64,000 nt of DNA from Dinoroseobacter sp049801095 (GTDB lineage: Bacteria > Pseudomonadota > Alphaproteobacteria > Rhodobacterales > Rhodobacteraceae). The stretch covers positions 286,207 to 350,206 of the forward strand of contig NZ_JBNAGH010000004.1 of NCBI RefSeq assembly GCF_049801095.1, written 5' to 3'. Within the stretch, counting starts at the first letter, position 1. The number at the start of each line of letters is the position of its first letter. Shown here in pieces: positions 41,357 to 50,512 of this stretch. The notes beneath the pieces are model-generated. The model made no database searches and had not been told where the DNA came from. It worked only from the letters and a program-made list of their open reading frames with translations. The position numbers and the translations under genes were made by a program.

Positions 41357-41523
41357 GTGAAAGGTCAGCAGTGTTGTCCTTTGAGGGAGGGATAGCTTAG
41401 CCGCCCCCCGGCCCGGACGGGGAACCAGATTGAGACGAATTCCGCAGGCCAGCGGGGTTCGCGGCCCGGAGATGCGCCCGGGCGTGGCAGGATTGCCCCG
41501 CATCGCAGCCAAAGGAGGGGCCC

Positions 41524-41817
41524 ATGCCCGTGCTCAACCTGTCCTATGCGCAGATCAAGGATCCTGCCGCCTTTGCCGAGTACGTCCAGCGGGCAGCAGA
41601 GATCATGGCGGATTTCCAGGTGGAGGTTGTCGGGCGCGGGGAGTTCGCCGCCTGCATGGCCGGGGCAGCGGGTGCGCCCACGGTCGGGGCCGTCTTTCGC
41701 TATCCGAGCATGGCGGAGGCGCAGGCGTTCTTCGCCTCACCACGCTACCAGGCGCTGATTCCCCTGCGCGAGCGGGCCTGCGAGATGACGATCCTGCTCT
41801 TTGACGAAGGCGGTTAG
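41524..41817 (+). CDS. DUF1330-family small protein
   Basis: 97 residues with AAAGGAGG upstream. The ferredoxin-like fold shows as PVLNLSYAQIKDPAAFAEYVQRAAEIM and VFRYPSMAEAQAFFASPRYQAL. Family members are small, of unclear enzymatic role. A hairpin follows 35 bp after its stop. Confidence 0.85.
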   Translation: MPVLNLSYAQIKDPAAFAEYVQRAAEIMADFQVEVVGRGEFAACMAGAAGAPTVGAVFRYPSMAEAQAFFASPRYQALIPLRERACEMTILLFDEGG

Positions 41818-41852
41818 GCCCCTCACAGCCGGAGTTGCCCAAGCGATCCCAG

Positions 41853-41880
41853 CCCGCGCCCTTGTTTTTCAAGGCGCGGG
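41853..41880 (+). terminator. Hairpin after the DUF1330 gene
   Basis: CCCGCGCCCTTG and CAAGGCGCGGG pair around a TTTT loop with one bulged C. No T-run follows the stem, so termination would depend on other factors, but the stem is strong and separates the DUF1330 gene from the catabolic regulon. Confidence 0.55.
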
Positions 41881-41905
41881 ACGGGGGTCTGCGGCCTCTT
41901 GCGCG

Positions 41906-41964
41906 ATCAATTTCTAAATTGGTTGACCAATAACAGATCAATTGGTACGGATTGTTCAGCCAAT
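41906..41964. promoter_or_regulatory. Operator cluster in front of the first ABC uptake operon
   Basis: The stretch contains ATCAAT at 41906 and 41937, the palindrome ATTGGTTGACCAAT (41918-41931) and a related ATTGTTCAGCCAAT (41951-41964), just before the ribosome-binding site. TTGGT-N2-ACCAA is the classic core bound by FadR-type GntR proteins; one is encoded at 47297-47998. Confidence 0.6.
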
Positions 41965-41979
41965 ATTGGGAGGACACCA

Positions 41980-43242
41980 ATGCCAACAGGATTTTCACGC
42001 CGCCACGCCTTGAAAACAGGGGCGGCCTTTGCCCTTGCAACCCCCGCCTATCTGCGCTCCACCAGTGGGGCCCATGCGGCGACAACCCTGAAACTGGGGC
42101 TTGTGAGCCCCCAGACCGGGCCGCTTGCCTCCTTCGGGGAGGCGGATCAATACGTGATTGATGCGGTCCGCAAGGCTGTTGCTGGCGGGATCGAGACGCC
42201 AGAGGGTCTGGTGAATATCGAGATCGCCGTGCGCGACACCCAGTCGAACCCGAACCGGGCGGCGGAGGTGGCGGCGGATCTGCTGCTGGATGAGGAAGTG
42301 TCGATCCTGCTTGCGGCCTCGACCCCGGACACGACCAACCCGGCGGCGGATCAGGCGGAGCTGAACGGCACGCCCTGCATCACCACGGACACGCCCTGGC
42401 AGGCGCATTTCTTTGGCCGCAACGGCGACCCGGCGGTGGGGTTTGACTATACTTACCACTTCTTCTGGGGGCTCGAGGGGGTTGTCGGCGCTTTTCTCGA
42501 CATGTGGCGGAGCTCTGGCGCGGCCCCGGTGGTGGGCGGACTTTTCCCGAACGATCCCGATGGCAATGCCTGGGCCGATCCGGTCAATGGCTTCCCCGCG
42601 CCGCTGGCGGAGGCAGGCTTTGCCCTGGTCGATGGGGGGCGGTTCCAGCCGCTCAACGATGATTTCTCGGCCCAGATCTCGGCCTTCAAACAGGCCGGGG
42701 TGGAGATAGTCACCGGCGTGATGATCCCGCCGGATTTCGCCACCTTCTGGCAGCAGGCCGCGCAGCAGGAGTTCCGACCCAAAGTGGTCACGGTTGGCAA
42801 GGCGCTGCTGTTCCCGTCTGTGATCGACAGTCTGGGGGCGCGGGGCATGGGGCTGACCACGGAGGTGTGGTGGTCGCCGAGCCATCCCTATCGTTCGGGT
42901 CTGACCGGGCAGACCGCTCAGGCGCTCGCCGCAGAGTACATGGCCGCGACCGGGCGGCCCTGGACCCAGCCGCTGGGCTTCAAACATGCGCTCTTTGAGG
43001 TGGCGATCGACGCGATCAAGCGGGCCGAGACCCTCGACCCGGAGGCGATCCGCGATGCCATTGCCGCCACGCGCTACCAATCTGTGGTGGGCCCGGTGGA
43101 TTGGTCCAGGGGACCGGTCAAGAATGTCTCGACCACGGACCTGGTGGCCGGGCAGTGGCAGACGGGCACGGATCTCGTGATCACCAATAACGGAACCTCG
43201 CCGCATATTCCGGTGGGCGGCCCGCTGCAGTTGATCGGGTAA
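41980..43242 (+). CDS. Branched-chain-type ABC substrate-binding protein (Tat-exported)
   Basis: 420 residues. The N-terminus has a twin-arginine signal (SRRHALKTG then a hydrophobic stretch to GAHA), so it is probably exported folded. The mature part is a type I periplasmic binding protein (LKLGLVSPQTGPLASFGE, ILLAASTPDTTNPAADQAE). It opens a five-gene livJ-G-F-H-M type operon. The ligand is unknown; the family takes amino acids, amides and aromatic or other organic acids. Confidence 0.9.
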   Translation: MPTGFSRRHALKTGAAFALATPAYLRSTSGAHAATTLKLGLVSPQTGPLASFGEADQYVIDAVRKAVAGGIETPEGLVNIEIAVRDTQSNPNRAAEVAADLLLDEEVSILLAASTPDTTNPAADQAELNGTPCITTDTPWQAHFFGRNGDPAVGFDYTYHFFWGLEGVVGAFLDMWRSSGAAPVVGGLFPNDPDGNAWADPVNGFPAPLAEAGFALVDGGRFQPLNDDFSAQISAFKQAGVEIVTGVMIPPDFATFWQQAAQQEFRPKVVTVGKALLFPSVIDSLGARGMGLTTEVWWSPSHPYRSGLTGQTAQALAAEYMAATGRPWTQPLGFKHALFEVAIDAIKRAETLDPEAIRDAIAATRYQSVVGPVDWSRGPVKNVSTTDLVAGQWQTGTDLVITNNGTSPHIPVGGPLQLIG

Positions 43243-43246
43243 GCGG

Positions 43247-43969
43247 ATGCTGTCCCTGAGCAATCTGAACAAGGCCTACGGCGCGGTGGTGATCGCGGAG
43301 GACCTCTCGCTGGAGGTCCCCCGGGGCCAGGCGCTGGGAATTCTCGGTCCCAACGGGGCGGGGAAGACCTCGCTCTTCAACCTGATCGTGGGCACTGTGC
43401 CCGTGGATGGCGGAAGAATGACCCTGGAGGGGGCGGAGATCACCGCCATGCCCGCGGCGGATCGCTGTCATCTGGGGATCGCACGGTCCTATCAGGTGCC
43501 CCATCCCTTCGTGGGCATGACGGTCTATGAAAACTGCCTGACCGCCGCCTGTTTCGGCGGGGGCCTGCGCGAGGCGGAGGCGGCCACTCATTGTGTCGAG
43601 GTGCTGCAGCTCTGCGGGCTGGCGGTGAAGGGCGACAGTCTGGCCGGGGATCTGACCCTGTTGGAGCGCAAGCGGCTGGAACTGGCCCGGGCGCTGGCCA
43701 GTCGTCCGAAGCTTCTGTTGCTGGATGAGATTGCGGGCGGGCTGACCGAGCCGGAATGCGACGCGCTGGTGGAGACGATCCGCACCATTCGCGCGACCGG
43801 GGTGACGATCGTCTGGATCGAACATGTGCTGCACGCGCTGACGGAGGTGGCGGATCGCGCGATCCTGCTCTCGGGCGGGCATATCCTGGCCGATGCCACG
43901 CCGGGGGAGATCATGGACGATCCGGTCGTGCGCGAGATCTATATGGGAGCGCCGGCCGATGCTGCTTGA
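43247..43969 (+). CDS. livG: ABC transporter ATPase, LivG type (system 1)
   Basis: 240 residues. Walker A GPNGAGKT, Walker B KLLLLDEIAGGL. The signature motif is degenerate (LTLLERKRLELARAL instead of LSYGQ), which is common in LivG subunits, and the D-loop reads DEIAGGL. It follows the binding protein by 4 bp and overlaps the LivF gene by 11 bp. Confidence 0.92.
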   Translation: MLSLSNLNKAYGAVVIAEDLSLEVPRGQALGILGPNGAGKTSLFNLIVGTVPVDGGRMTLEGAEITAMPAADRCHLGIARSYQVPHPFVGMTVYENCLTAACFGGGLREAEAATHCVEVLQLCGLAVKGDSLAGDLTLLERKRLELARALASRPKLLLLDEIAGGLTEPECDALVETIRTIRATGVTIVWIEHVLHALTEVADRAILLSGGHILADATPGEIMDDPVVREIYMGAPADAA

Positions 43970-44660
43970 GGTGAAATCCGTGAGCGCCTCCTATGGCGCG
44001 TTTCAGGCCCTGTTCGATGTGGATCTGACCATCGCCCAGGGGGAGACCGTGGCCGTGATGGGCGCGAACGGGGCGGGAAAATCGACCCTGTTCAATGTGA
44101 TTGCCGGGGGATTGGCGGCGCGCAATGGCGCGGTCAGCTTCCATGGCAAGGACCAGACCGGAGCGCCGCCCGAGGCGATCACGGCCGCTGGCGTGGCCTG
44201 CGTACCCGAGGGGCGGCGGCTGTTTTCCTCGCTGACGGTGGAGGAAAACCTGCTCATGGGGGCCCATTGCGGGCGGCCGGGCGACTGGACGCTGGACAAG
44301 GTCTTTGGGCTGTTCCCGATCCTGGAGGAGCGGCGGCGGCAGGCGGTTACCTCCCTTTCCGGTGGGCAGCAACAGATGGTCTCGATCGGGCGGGCGATGA
44401 TGGCGAACCCGGATCTGTTGATGTGCGACGAGCTGAGCCTGGGCCTCGCCCCGGTGGTGATTAAGGACATCTATGCCGCCCTTGCCAAGGTGCGGGAGGC
44501 GGGGATGTCCACCCTCATCGTCGAGCAATCGGTGACCCAGGCGCTGGCCGCGGCGGATCGGGCCTATTGCCTGACCGAGGGGCGCGTCGTGCTCCAGGGG
44601 GCGGCAGCAGATCTGAGCCATGAGGTCGTGGCCGATGCGTATTTCGGAAAGGTGCACTGA
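43959..44660 (+). CDS. livF: ABC transporter ATPase, LivF type (system 1)
   Basis: 233 residues from ATG 43959. Walker A GANGAGKS, signature LSGGQQQMVSIGRAM, Walker B LLMCDELSLGLAP. CDEL replaces the usual LDEP, still with the catalytic Glu. The stop overlaps the start of the LivH gene by one base. Confidence 0.92.
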   Translation: MLLEVKSVSASYGAFQALFDVDLTIAQGETVAVMGANGAGKSTLFNVIAGGLAARNGAVSFHGKDQTGAPPEAITAAGVACVPEGRRLFSSLTVEENLLMGAHCGRPGDWTLDKVFGLFPILEERRRQAVTSLSGGQQQMVSIGRAMMANPDLLMCDELSLGLAPVVIKDIYAALAKVREAGMSTLIVEQSVTQALAAADRAYCLTEGRVVLQGAAADLSHEVVADAYFGKVH

Positions 44661-45523
44661 TGGTCTGGATGAACGCAATTTCCCAAGGCATCTTCCTTGG
44701 CGGGCTTTACGGGCTTTTCGCGGTGGGGCTGTCTCTCGTGTTCGGGGTGATGCGGATCGTGAACATTGCCCATGGCGATTTCATCGTGCTTGCGGCCTTC
44801 ATGGCCTTTGCCATTGCCGAGCTTCTGGGGCTTGGTCCCGCCATGGGGCTGGCCGTGGCGCTGCCGGTGATGATGATCCTCGGTTACGCCCTGCAACGGG
44901 GCCTTCTGAACCGCACGCTCGGGGACGACCCGTTGCCACCGCTTCTGGTGACCTTCGGGCTCTCCATCGTGTTGCAGAACCTGCTTTTGGAAGTCTTCTC
45001 CGCCGATAGCCGCAAGATCGATGCGGGTTGGTTCGGAGATGCATCGGTCACCGTCGCACCAGGTCTGTCCTGGGGCTATCTGCCGATTGTCACACTGGTG
45101 ACGGCGGTGGCCGGTGTCTGGGCGCTCCATACCCTGTTCTGGCACACAAGGTTGGGGCGGGTGTTCCGCGCGACCTCGGATGATCTGCAGATCGCCCGCT
45201 ATATGGGGGTGAAGACCTCTCATGTGTTCGCGCTGGCGACGGCGATTGCCTTTTTCTTCATGGCGGTGGCGGGGGTCCTGTTGGCCTTGCGGACGAATTT
45301 CGACCCCTCCACGGGGCCGCTGCGGCTGATCTTTGCCTTTGAGGCGGTGATCATCGGGGGGCTCGGCAATATCTGGGGCACTTTGATCGGCGGTCTGCTT
45401 CTGGGCGTGGCCCAGGCGGTGGGTGCGCAGATCGATGCCTCTTTCCAGATCCTCGCAGGCCATGTCGTGTTCCTGCTTGTCCTTGTTTTCCGGCCTCAGG
45501 GCCTTGTCCCGAAGGTGGCTTGA
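44660..45523 (+). CDS. livH: ABC permease, LivH type (system 1)
   Basis: 287 residues, about eight membrane helices. LivH marks: FAVGLSLVFGVMRIVNIAHGDFIVL, and GGLGNIWGTLIGGLLLGVAQ near the end. With LivM it forms the translocation pore of uptake system 1. Confidence 0.93.
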   Translation: MVWMNAISQGIFLGGLYGLFAVGLSLVFGVMRIVNIAHGDFIVLAAFMAFAIAELLGLGPAMGLAVALPVMMILGYALQRGLLNRTLGDDPLPPLLVTFGLSIVLQNLLLEVFSADSRKIDAGWFGDASVTVAPGLSWGYLPIVTLVTAVAGVWALHTLFWHTRLGRVFRATSDDLQIARYMGVKTSHVFALATAIAFFFMAVAGVLLALRTNFDPSTGPLRLIFAFEAVIIGGLGNIWGTLIGGLLLGVAQAVGAQIDASFQILAGHVVFLLVLVFRPQGLVPKVA

Positions 45524-45524
45524 G

Positions 45525-46586
45525 ATGACCATGGCATTGAACACAACTGCGCCTTGCAGCGAAACGGGCAGGGGCCTTGGCGATCTGATGCGGATCGGGC
45601 TGGTGTTGGGCATCCTCGGATTTCTGGTCGCGGCCCCCTGGCTGCTGGGGCGGTCGGACCTGCGGCTCGCGACGGAGATCCTGCTCTATCTCTCGCTGGC
45701 CACCTTGTGGAACCTCTTGGCGGGCTATGTCGGTCTCGTCTCCATCGGGCAGCAGGCTTTTGTCGGGATCGGAGGCTATGCGCTCTTTGGTCTGGTCATT
45801 CTGGCCGGGGTGCCGCCGCTCTGGGCGATCCCCTTTGTCGTGGCCCTGTCGGCCTGCGCAGCGGCGGGGATGGCACCGCTCCTCTTCCGGCTGAAGGGAC
45901 ATTATTTCACCATCGGCACCTGGGTGATGGCCGAGATCCTGCGGGTGGCTTTCGCGCAGGTGAGCGCGCTCGGCGGCGGGTCGGGCACTTCCCTGCCCAT
46001 CGCGTCGGTGCGCTCCATCGCGGCGAGCCGTCCGCAGATCGAGATGGTCATCTATTTCCTGGCCGCCGCCACGGCGCTGGCCTGTGTCGCGGGGAGCTTC
46101 CTGCTCCTGCGGTCGCGGGTCGGGCTGGCCCTGCGCGCGATCCGGGACAATGCGGAGGCCGCGGGGGGCATCGGGATCGGTATCAAACGGATCAAGTGGG
46201 CCACCTATGTGGGCGTCGCTGCGATGACCGCCCTCGTTGGGGCGCTGATCTTCCTGCAGAAGATCCGGATCTCGCCCGATGCGGCCTTTGCCATCAATGA
46301 CTGGACAGCCCTTGTCATCTTCATGGTGGTGATGGGCGGGATTGGCCGGATCGAAGGCCCGATCCTGGGCACGCTGGTCTTCTTCCTCTTGCGCGAAAAC
46401 CTGGCCGATCTCGGCAGCTGGTACCTGATCCTGCTGGGGCTCGTGTCCATTGCCACGATGCTCGTTGCGCCCAAGGGGCTCTACGGGCTGCTGGAGGCGA
46501 AAACCGGCCTCCACCTCTTTCAGGTCCGGCGGGATATGCCGGGCGCTCCGACTTCCAAAGATCTCAATGAAAGGACAGAGAGATGA
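45525..46586 (+). CDS. livM: ABC permease, LivM type (system 1)
   Basis: 353 residues from ATG 45525, 1 bp after the LivH stop; the frame further upstream is a shadow. Membrane helices and the LivM blocks NLLAGYVGLVSIGQQAFVGIGGYAL, GHYFTIGTWVMAEI and MVVMGGIGRIEGPILGTLVFF are clear. The end overlaps the hydrolase gene by 4 bp, so the catabolic enzyme is coupled to uptake. Confidence 0.92.
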   Translation: MTMALNTTAPCSETGRGLGDLMRIGLVLGILGFLVAAPWLLGRSDLRLATEILLYLSLATLWNLLAGYVGLVSIGQQAFVGIGGYALFGLVILAGVPPLWAIPFVVALSACAAAGMAPLLFRLKGHYFTIGTWVMAEILRVAFAQVSALGGGSGTSLPIASVRSIAASRPQIEMVIYFLAAATALACVAGSFLLLRSRVGLALRAIRDNAEAAGGIGIGIKRIKWATYVGVAAMTALVGALIFLQKIRISPDAAFAINDWTALVIFMVVMGGIGRIEGPILGTLVFFLLRENLADLGSWYLILLGLVSIATMLVAPKGLYGLLEAKTGLHLFQVRRDMPGAPTSKDLNERTER

Positions 46587-47293
46587 ACATTCAAACGGAT
46601 TTGAGCCTCGACCTCGTGGTGGATGCCCCGCAGCTTGTCACCTTGCCGGTTGCAGAGAGCGATGCGCGCTTCCCGGTGCACCGTATATATTGTGTCGGGC
46701 GGAATTACGCGGCCCATGCGGTCGAGATGGGTCATGACCCGGAGAAAGAGCCGCCCTTCTTCTTTCAGAAAGCGCCGGACACGATCCTGCAACCGGGCGA
46801 GAATTTCCCCTATCCGGCGCAATCGGAGAATGTGCATTACGAGATGGAACATGTGATCGCGATCGGGAAGGGCGGCTCCGACATCGCCGTCGCGGATGCG
46901 CTGGACCATGTCTATGGCTACGGGGTCGGGCTCGATATGACCCGGCGCGACCTGCAGGGTGTGGCCAAGAAGATGGGGCGGCCCTGGGAGGTGGGGAAGT
47001 CGTTTGAGCATTCCGCGCCCATGTCGGCAATCCATCCGGTGGCAAAGATCGGGCATCCGGCGGAGGGGGCGGTGACCCTGAAGGTCAATGGCGCGCTGAA
47101 GCAGGATGGCGATCTGAACCAGCTGATCTGGAAGAGCGAAGAGGTGATCTCCTATCTCTCCGGGCTTTTCACCCTGCAGCCGGGGGATCTGATCATGACC
47201 GGCACGCCCGCGGGCGTCGGTGCGGTGGTCCGCGGAGATGTCATGGAAGGCGCGGTGGCCGGGATCGACGCGATTGCCGTGACGGTCGTCTGA
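46583..47293 (+). CDS. FAH-family hydrolase, fumarylpyruvate-hydrolase-like
   Basis: 236 residues. The block IYCVGRNYAAHAVEMGHDPEKEPPFFFQKAPD, metal ligands in HYEMEHVIAIG, and VYGYGVGLDMTRRDLQGVAKKMGRPWEVGKSF are close to fumarylpyruvate hydrolase (NagK type of the gentisate route). FAH enzymes split C-C bonds of beta-diketo acids or decarboxylate oxaloacetate. Coupling to an ABC uptake operon suggests that the imported compound yields a diketo acid, but no ring-cleavage dioxygenase is nearby. Substrate undecided. Confidence 0.85.
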   Translation: MNIQTDLSLDLVVDAPQLVTLPVAESDARFPVHRIYCVGRNYAAHAVEMGHDPEKEPPFFFQKAPDTILQPGENFPYPAQSENVHYEMEHVIAIGKGGSDIAVADALDHVYGYGVGLDMTRRDLQGVAKKMGRPWEVGKSFEHSAPMSAIHPVAKIGHPAEGAVTLKVNGALKQDGDLNQLIWKSEEVISYLSGLFTLQPGDLIMTGTPAGVGAVVRGDVMEGAVAGIDAIAVTVV

Positions 47294-47296
47294 CCG

Positions 47297-47998
47297 TCAC
47301 CCCAGAAGTTTCTGAGACACGGAGTCGAGGTGCTGACGCATCTCGGCTCGCGCCATTTCAGCGTCCCGGTTGTTGATCGCGTCGAGGATGCGGTCATGCT
47401 GGTCAAAGCTGTGATGATCGGCGGGCGGCGGGCCGTCATTGCCGCGATCCCGACCCCAGACCACCGTGCGGCGGATCGAGTTCAGCGTATCAAAGACGGC
47501 CGTCAGCACCGTGTTGTTCGAGGCTTCGGCAATCGCCCGGTGGAGCGCATTGTCCTGCGCCTCGTATTCCCGCCAGTTGCGCGCGTTGCGGCAGCGATCG
47601 GCGATGGTGCGGAGCTCTTTAAGGTCGGCGGAGGAGGCATGCACGGCAGCAAACCCGGCCAGCGCGGGCTCGATCAGGATCCGCGCATTCATCACTTCGA
47701 CCGGGCTGGCGCGTTCCGCGGTGGAGGGCAGGGAGCTGGCCTCCGCATCCGGACGGGCGCCCACGAAAGTGCCCCGGCCCACATGGCGCCAGATCGAGCC
47801 CTCGGCCTCGAGCAAGGCCAGCGCCTTGCGCAGATCATTCCGTGTCACGCCCAATAGATCGACCAATTCCCGCTCAGGAGGCAGGCGTTGACCCGTGGCG
47901 ATTTTCTGATTTGCGATGAAGGCGCGCAACTGAACGAGCGCGCTGTGGCCGTCATCCGTGATCAATGTCAGTAGCCCATTTTCTTGCAACGTCTTCAT
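47297..47998 (-). CDS. GntR regulator with FCD domain
   Basis: 233 residues from ATG 47998, supported by AAGGAC just upstream; a GTG at 48046 would add 16 residues. N-terminal GntR winged helix (LVQLRAFIANQKIATGQRLPPERELVDLLGVTRNDLRKALALLEAEG) and an all-helical FCD effector domain with metal-binding-like His residues (DNALHRAIAEASNN, HSFDQHDRILDAI). It is convergent with the hydrolase gene and divergent from the DoxX gene. ATCAAT/ATTGAT dyads flank its promoter, so it is the probable regulator of the surrounding catabolic block. Confidence 0.9.
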   Translation of the reverse strand: MKTLQENGLLTLITDDGHSALVQLRAFIANQKIATGQRLPPERELVDLLGVTRNDLRKALALLEAEGSIWRHVGRGTFVGARPDAEASSLPSTAERASPVEVMNARILIEPALAGFAAVHASSADLKELRTIADRCRNARNWREYEAQDNALHRAIAEASNNTVLTAVFDTLNSIRRTVVWGRDRGNDGPPPADHHSFDQHDRILDAINNRDAEMARAEMRQHLDSVSQKLLG

Positions 47999-48071
47999 GT
48001 CCTTTGCGTCATTTTCCCTCAGGCTGCAAGCCAACGGCCCTGCCACCCCTCATCAATACCATGCGACACGA

Positions 48072-48121
48072 TATCAATTTACTATTGATACTATCATTAA
48101 TACGATTGATCGCAAATCAAT
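48072..48121. promoter_or_regulatory. Two dyads between the GntR and DoxX genes
   Basis: TATCAATTTACTATTGATA (48072-48090) and ATTGATCGCAAATCAAT (48105-48121) are inverted repeats of the same half-site ATTGAT, in opposite arrangements. They lie in the divergent promoter region, ideal for autoregulation by the GntR protein plus control of the DoxX gene. Confidence 0.6.
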
Positions 48122-48146
48122 AGTGAGGAGGAGGACAGGGAAGGAG

Positions 48147-48524
48147 ATGACGGATCCGGATTTGGGGCTCACGGTCCTGCGGCTGACCTTTGGCGCGCTG
48201 ACCTTCGCCCATGGCTATCAGAAATGGGGGAATATGGATAAGTTCTGCGCCTCCTGGGGGCTGTCCCGTCCCACTGCTGTGGCGGTGGCAGTGGTGCAGA
48301 CGGTCGGCGGAGCTCTGATTTTACTGGGGTTTCTGACGCAACTATCGGCCTTGGCCAATTGCGCGGTGAATGCAGCGATTCTCCATGCGCTGATCACCAA
48401 GAGCGATGAGCCCTTTCTCGCCCCCGCCCGGCATTCCTGGTCCATCGGGGTCGCCTATCTGGGCATGGCCCTGGCCTTGGCGCTCGGAGGCGGTGGGGCT
48501 CTGGCCGTGGATCGACTCTTTTAG
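48147..48524 (+). CDS. DoxX-family membrane protein
   Basis: 125 residues with four hydrophobic helices. The DoxX marks LGLTVLRLTFGALTFAHGYQKW and LLGFLTQLSALANCAVN are present. Family members include thiosulfate:quinone oxidoreductase subunits and many uncharacterised proteins. Its role in the cluster is unknown. It is the first gene on the plus strand after the regulator. Confidence 0.85.
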   Translation: MTDPDLGLTVLRLTFGALTFAHGYQKWGNMDKFCASWGLSRPTAVAVAVVQTVGGALILLGFLTQLSALANCAVNAAILHALITKSDEPFLAPARHSWSIGVAYLGMALALALGGGGALAVDRLF

Positions 48525-48539
48525 CGCTATCAATGCGTG

Positions 48540-48557
48540 ATCAATATTTACATTGAT
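48540..48557. promoter_or_regulatory. Dyad upstream of the TauE/SafE gene
   Basis: ATCAATATTTACATTGAT is an inverted repeat with ATCAAT/ATTGAT arms and a 6-bp centre, 45 bp before the start codon. It repeats the half-sites of the neighbouring promoters. A further ATTGGTCAAC lies just downstream. Confidence 0.6.
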
Positions 48558-48602
48558 TCATTTTGGTTCTATGGATTGGTCAACAGAGAGAAGGACGAGT
48601 CT

Positions 48603-49427
48603 ATGTTGACGGTGGGTGTTGGTGGAATTGGCCTGATGGCCCTGGGGATGGCGCTTGCCGGCTCCGTGGCGGGTGTGCTGGCCGGGCTGTTCGGCATTGG
48701 GGGGGGAGCGGTCCTCGTCCCTATCCTCGTGGAGTTTCTGGGTTTTCTCGGTGTGCCGGAGAGCGTGCGCACCCATATGGCGGTGGGCACCTCGCTGGCG
48801 ATCATCGTCCCGACCTCGATCCGGTCCTACCGGGCCCATGCGGCGCGGGGCGCGCCGGACCGGGACCTGCTGCGCGCCTGGGCCCTCTGGGTGCCGGTGG
48901 GGGTGCTGGTCGCCGGGCTCTTCGTGGCGGGGGTGTCCGGTGCGGCGCTGCGCATGATCTTTGCCGGGGTCGCGATCCTCATCGCCCTCAAGATGCTGCT
49001 CAACCGCGAGAGCTGGACCATTGCCGCGGATCTGCCACCGCAACCCTGGCGCAGCGGGGCCGGGTTCGGGATCGGCTTTGTCTCGACCTTCATGGGGATC
49101 GGCGGGGGCAACCTCAACAATGTCTTCATGACGAGCTTTGGCCGCACGATCCATCAGGCGGTGGCGACCTCGGCGGGCCTCGGCGTTCTGATCGCGATCC
49201 CGGGGGTGCTGACCTATGTGCTGATCGGGCTCGGGCATCCGGATCTGCCGCCGCTCTCGCTGGGTTATGTGAACCTGATTGCGCTCCTCGCGATCATGCC
49301 CGTGACCATGCTCTGCGCACCGCTGGGCGTCCGGCTGGCCCATGGGCTGAGCAAGCGGCAGATGGAGATCCTCTTCGGGGTTTTCCTTCTGGCGGTTGCC
49401 GCCCGCTTCATCTCTTCCGCATTTTGA
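48603..49427 (+). CDS. TauE/SafE-family anion permease
   Basis: 274 residues from ATG 48603. About eight helices; family blocks AGLFGIGGGAVLVPILVEFLGF and IGFVSTFMGIGGGNLNNVFM (the paired GIGGG repeats) are present. These proteins export sulfite, sulfoacetate or other small organic anions. In this cluster it may remove a by-product of the catabolic route. The beta-propeller gene begins 15 bp downstream. Confidence 0.9.
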   Translation: MLTVGVGGIGLMALGMALAGSVAGVLAGLFGIGGGAVLVPILVEFLGFLGVPESVRTHMAVGTSLAIIVPTSIRSYRAHAARGAPDRDLLRAWALWVPVGVLVAGLFVAGVSGAALRMIFAGVAILIALKMLLNRESWTIAADLPPQPWRSGAGFGIGFVSTFMGIGGGNLNNVFMTSFGRTIHQAVATSAGLGVLIAIPGVLTYVLIGLGHPDLPPLSLGYVNLIALLAIMPVTMLCAPLGVRLAHGLSKRQMEILFGVFLLAVAARFISSAF

Positions 49428-49442
49428 GAAAGGATCAAAATC

Positions 49443-50438
49443 GTGAATTCGCATACAGACAGCAAAACCATGACTGGAACCGAAGTGCAGAGCCGCGCGA
49501 CCTTGCTGGCCACCGTGAAGGGCAACCAGACGATTGCCTTTGTGGATGAGGCGACGGGGGATGTCCTGGCCGCGCCCGTGGTGGGCACGCCGACGGCGAA
49601 GCCCCATGAGATCATCCTGTCCGATGACGGGCGGCGGGCCTTTGTCTCGCTTTACGGCGATGCGGGCTATCCGGAGAACCGGCCGAACAACCAGATCGCC
49701 GTGCTGGACGTGGCGAAGATGGAGCTGGAGACGGTGATCGGCACGGATCTCTATGAAGGGGTGCATGGGCTGGCCAAGGATCATCTCGGTCGGATCTGGG
49801 TCACGGCGGAGTGCAACCAGTGCATTCTGGTGATCGACCCCGACACGCTGGAGATCGTCCAGTCGGTGCATACCGAGACCCGCTGCCATTTCATCTTCCC
49901 GTCCCGGAACGGCAAGCTGATCTACTCGGCCCATAAGGAGATCCCCTATATCGGGGTCCATGACGCCGAGACCTGCGAGATGGTCGACAAGATCCCGCTG
50001 GAGATCGGCAGTCAGGCGATCTGGCACGCGCCGGACAAGGAAGTGCTCTATGTGGGGGATTTCTTCCGCCCGCTCTTCCATGTGGTCGATACGGTCTCGC
50101 GCAAGGTGGTGGCCTCGGTGCCGCTGAAGGGCGTGCCCGGCTGGCCCTATGCCACGCCGAACGGCAAGCACATCGTGGTGTCGACCTATATCGAGGCGGA
50201 GGATCGCGGGTTTGCCGAGATCTTTGACGCGGACACGCTGGAGCCGGTTTCGATCGTGGAGCTGCCGGCGGAGCCCTTCCATGTGCTGGATGGCGATGAC
50301 GGCAAGAGCGTGCTGATTGTCGTCGGCGATGGGCGGCTGGTGCGGATGGAGATCGCGACCGGTGCGCTCGATGCGCTGGAATACCCGCTGGGGGCGGGCA
50401 TGCCCGAGCAGGTCGTGCGCAGCTTCCGTCGGGCGTGA
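49443..50438 (+). CDS. Cytosolic YncE-like beta-propeller protein
   Basis: 331 residues starting at GTG 49443, with GAAAGGA upstream. Repeated blades such as PHEIILSDDGRRAFVSLYG, VHGLAKDHLGRIWVTAEC and GWPYATPNGKHIVVSTY resemble YncE/lactonase-type seven-blade propellers. No signal peptide is present, unlike most YncE proteins, so it is cytosolic. It could be a lactonase or a binding protein; no catalytic residues can be assigned safely. Confidence 0.85.
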   Translation: MNSHTDSKTMTGTEVQSRATLLATVKGNQTIAFVDEATGDVLAAPVVGTPTAKPHEIILSDDGRRAFVSLYGDAGYPENRPNNQIAVLDVAKMELETVIGTDLYEGVHGLAKDHLGRIWVTAECNQCILVIDPDTLEIVQSVHTETRCHFIFPSRNGKLIYSAHKEIPYIGVHDAETCEMVDKIPLEIGSQAIWHAPDKEVLYVGDFFRPLFHVVDTVSRKVVASVPLKGVPGWPYATPNGKHIVVSTYIEAEDRGFAEIFDADTLEPVSIVELPAEPFHVLDGDDGKSVLIVVGDGRLVRMEIATGALDALEYPLGAGMPEQVVRSFRRA

Positions 50439-50512
50439 TCATGACCCGGCCCGTCCTGAGCTCGCGCGCGACCCTTGCGGATCCGTCGGCGCAGATTGCG
50501 GCCTGACGGGCC

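Noticed and set aside
41298..41523. Possible small gene between the MocR and DUF1330 genes
   Set aside because: Frames are short and without a convincing start; the gap is better explained as a promoter region with a dyad.
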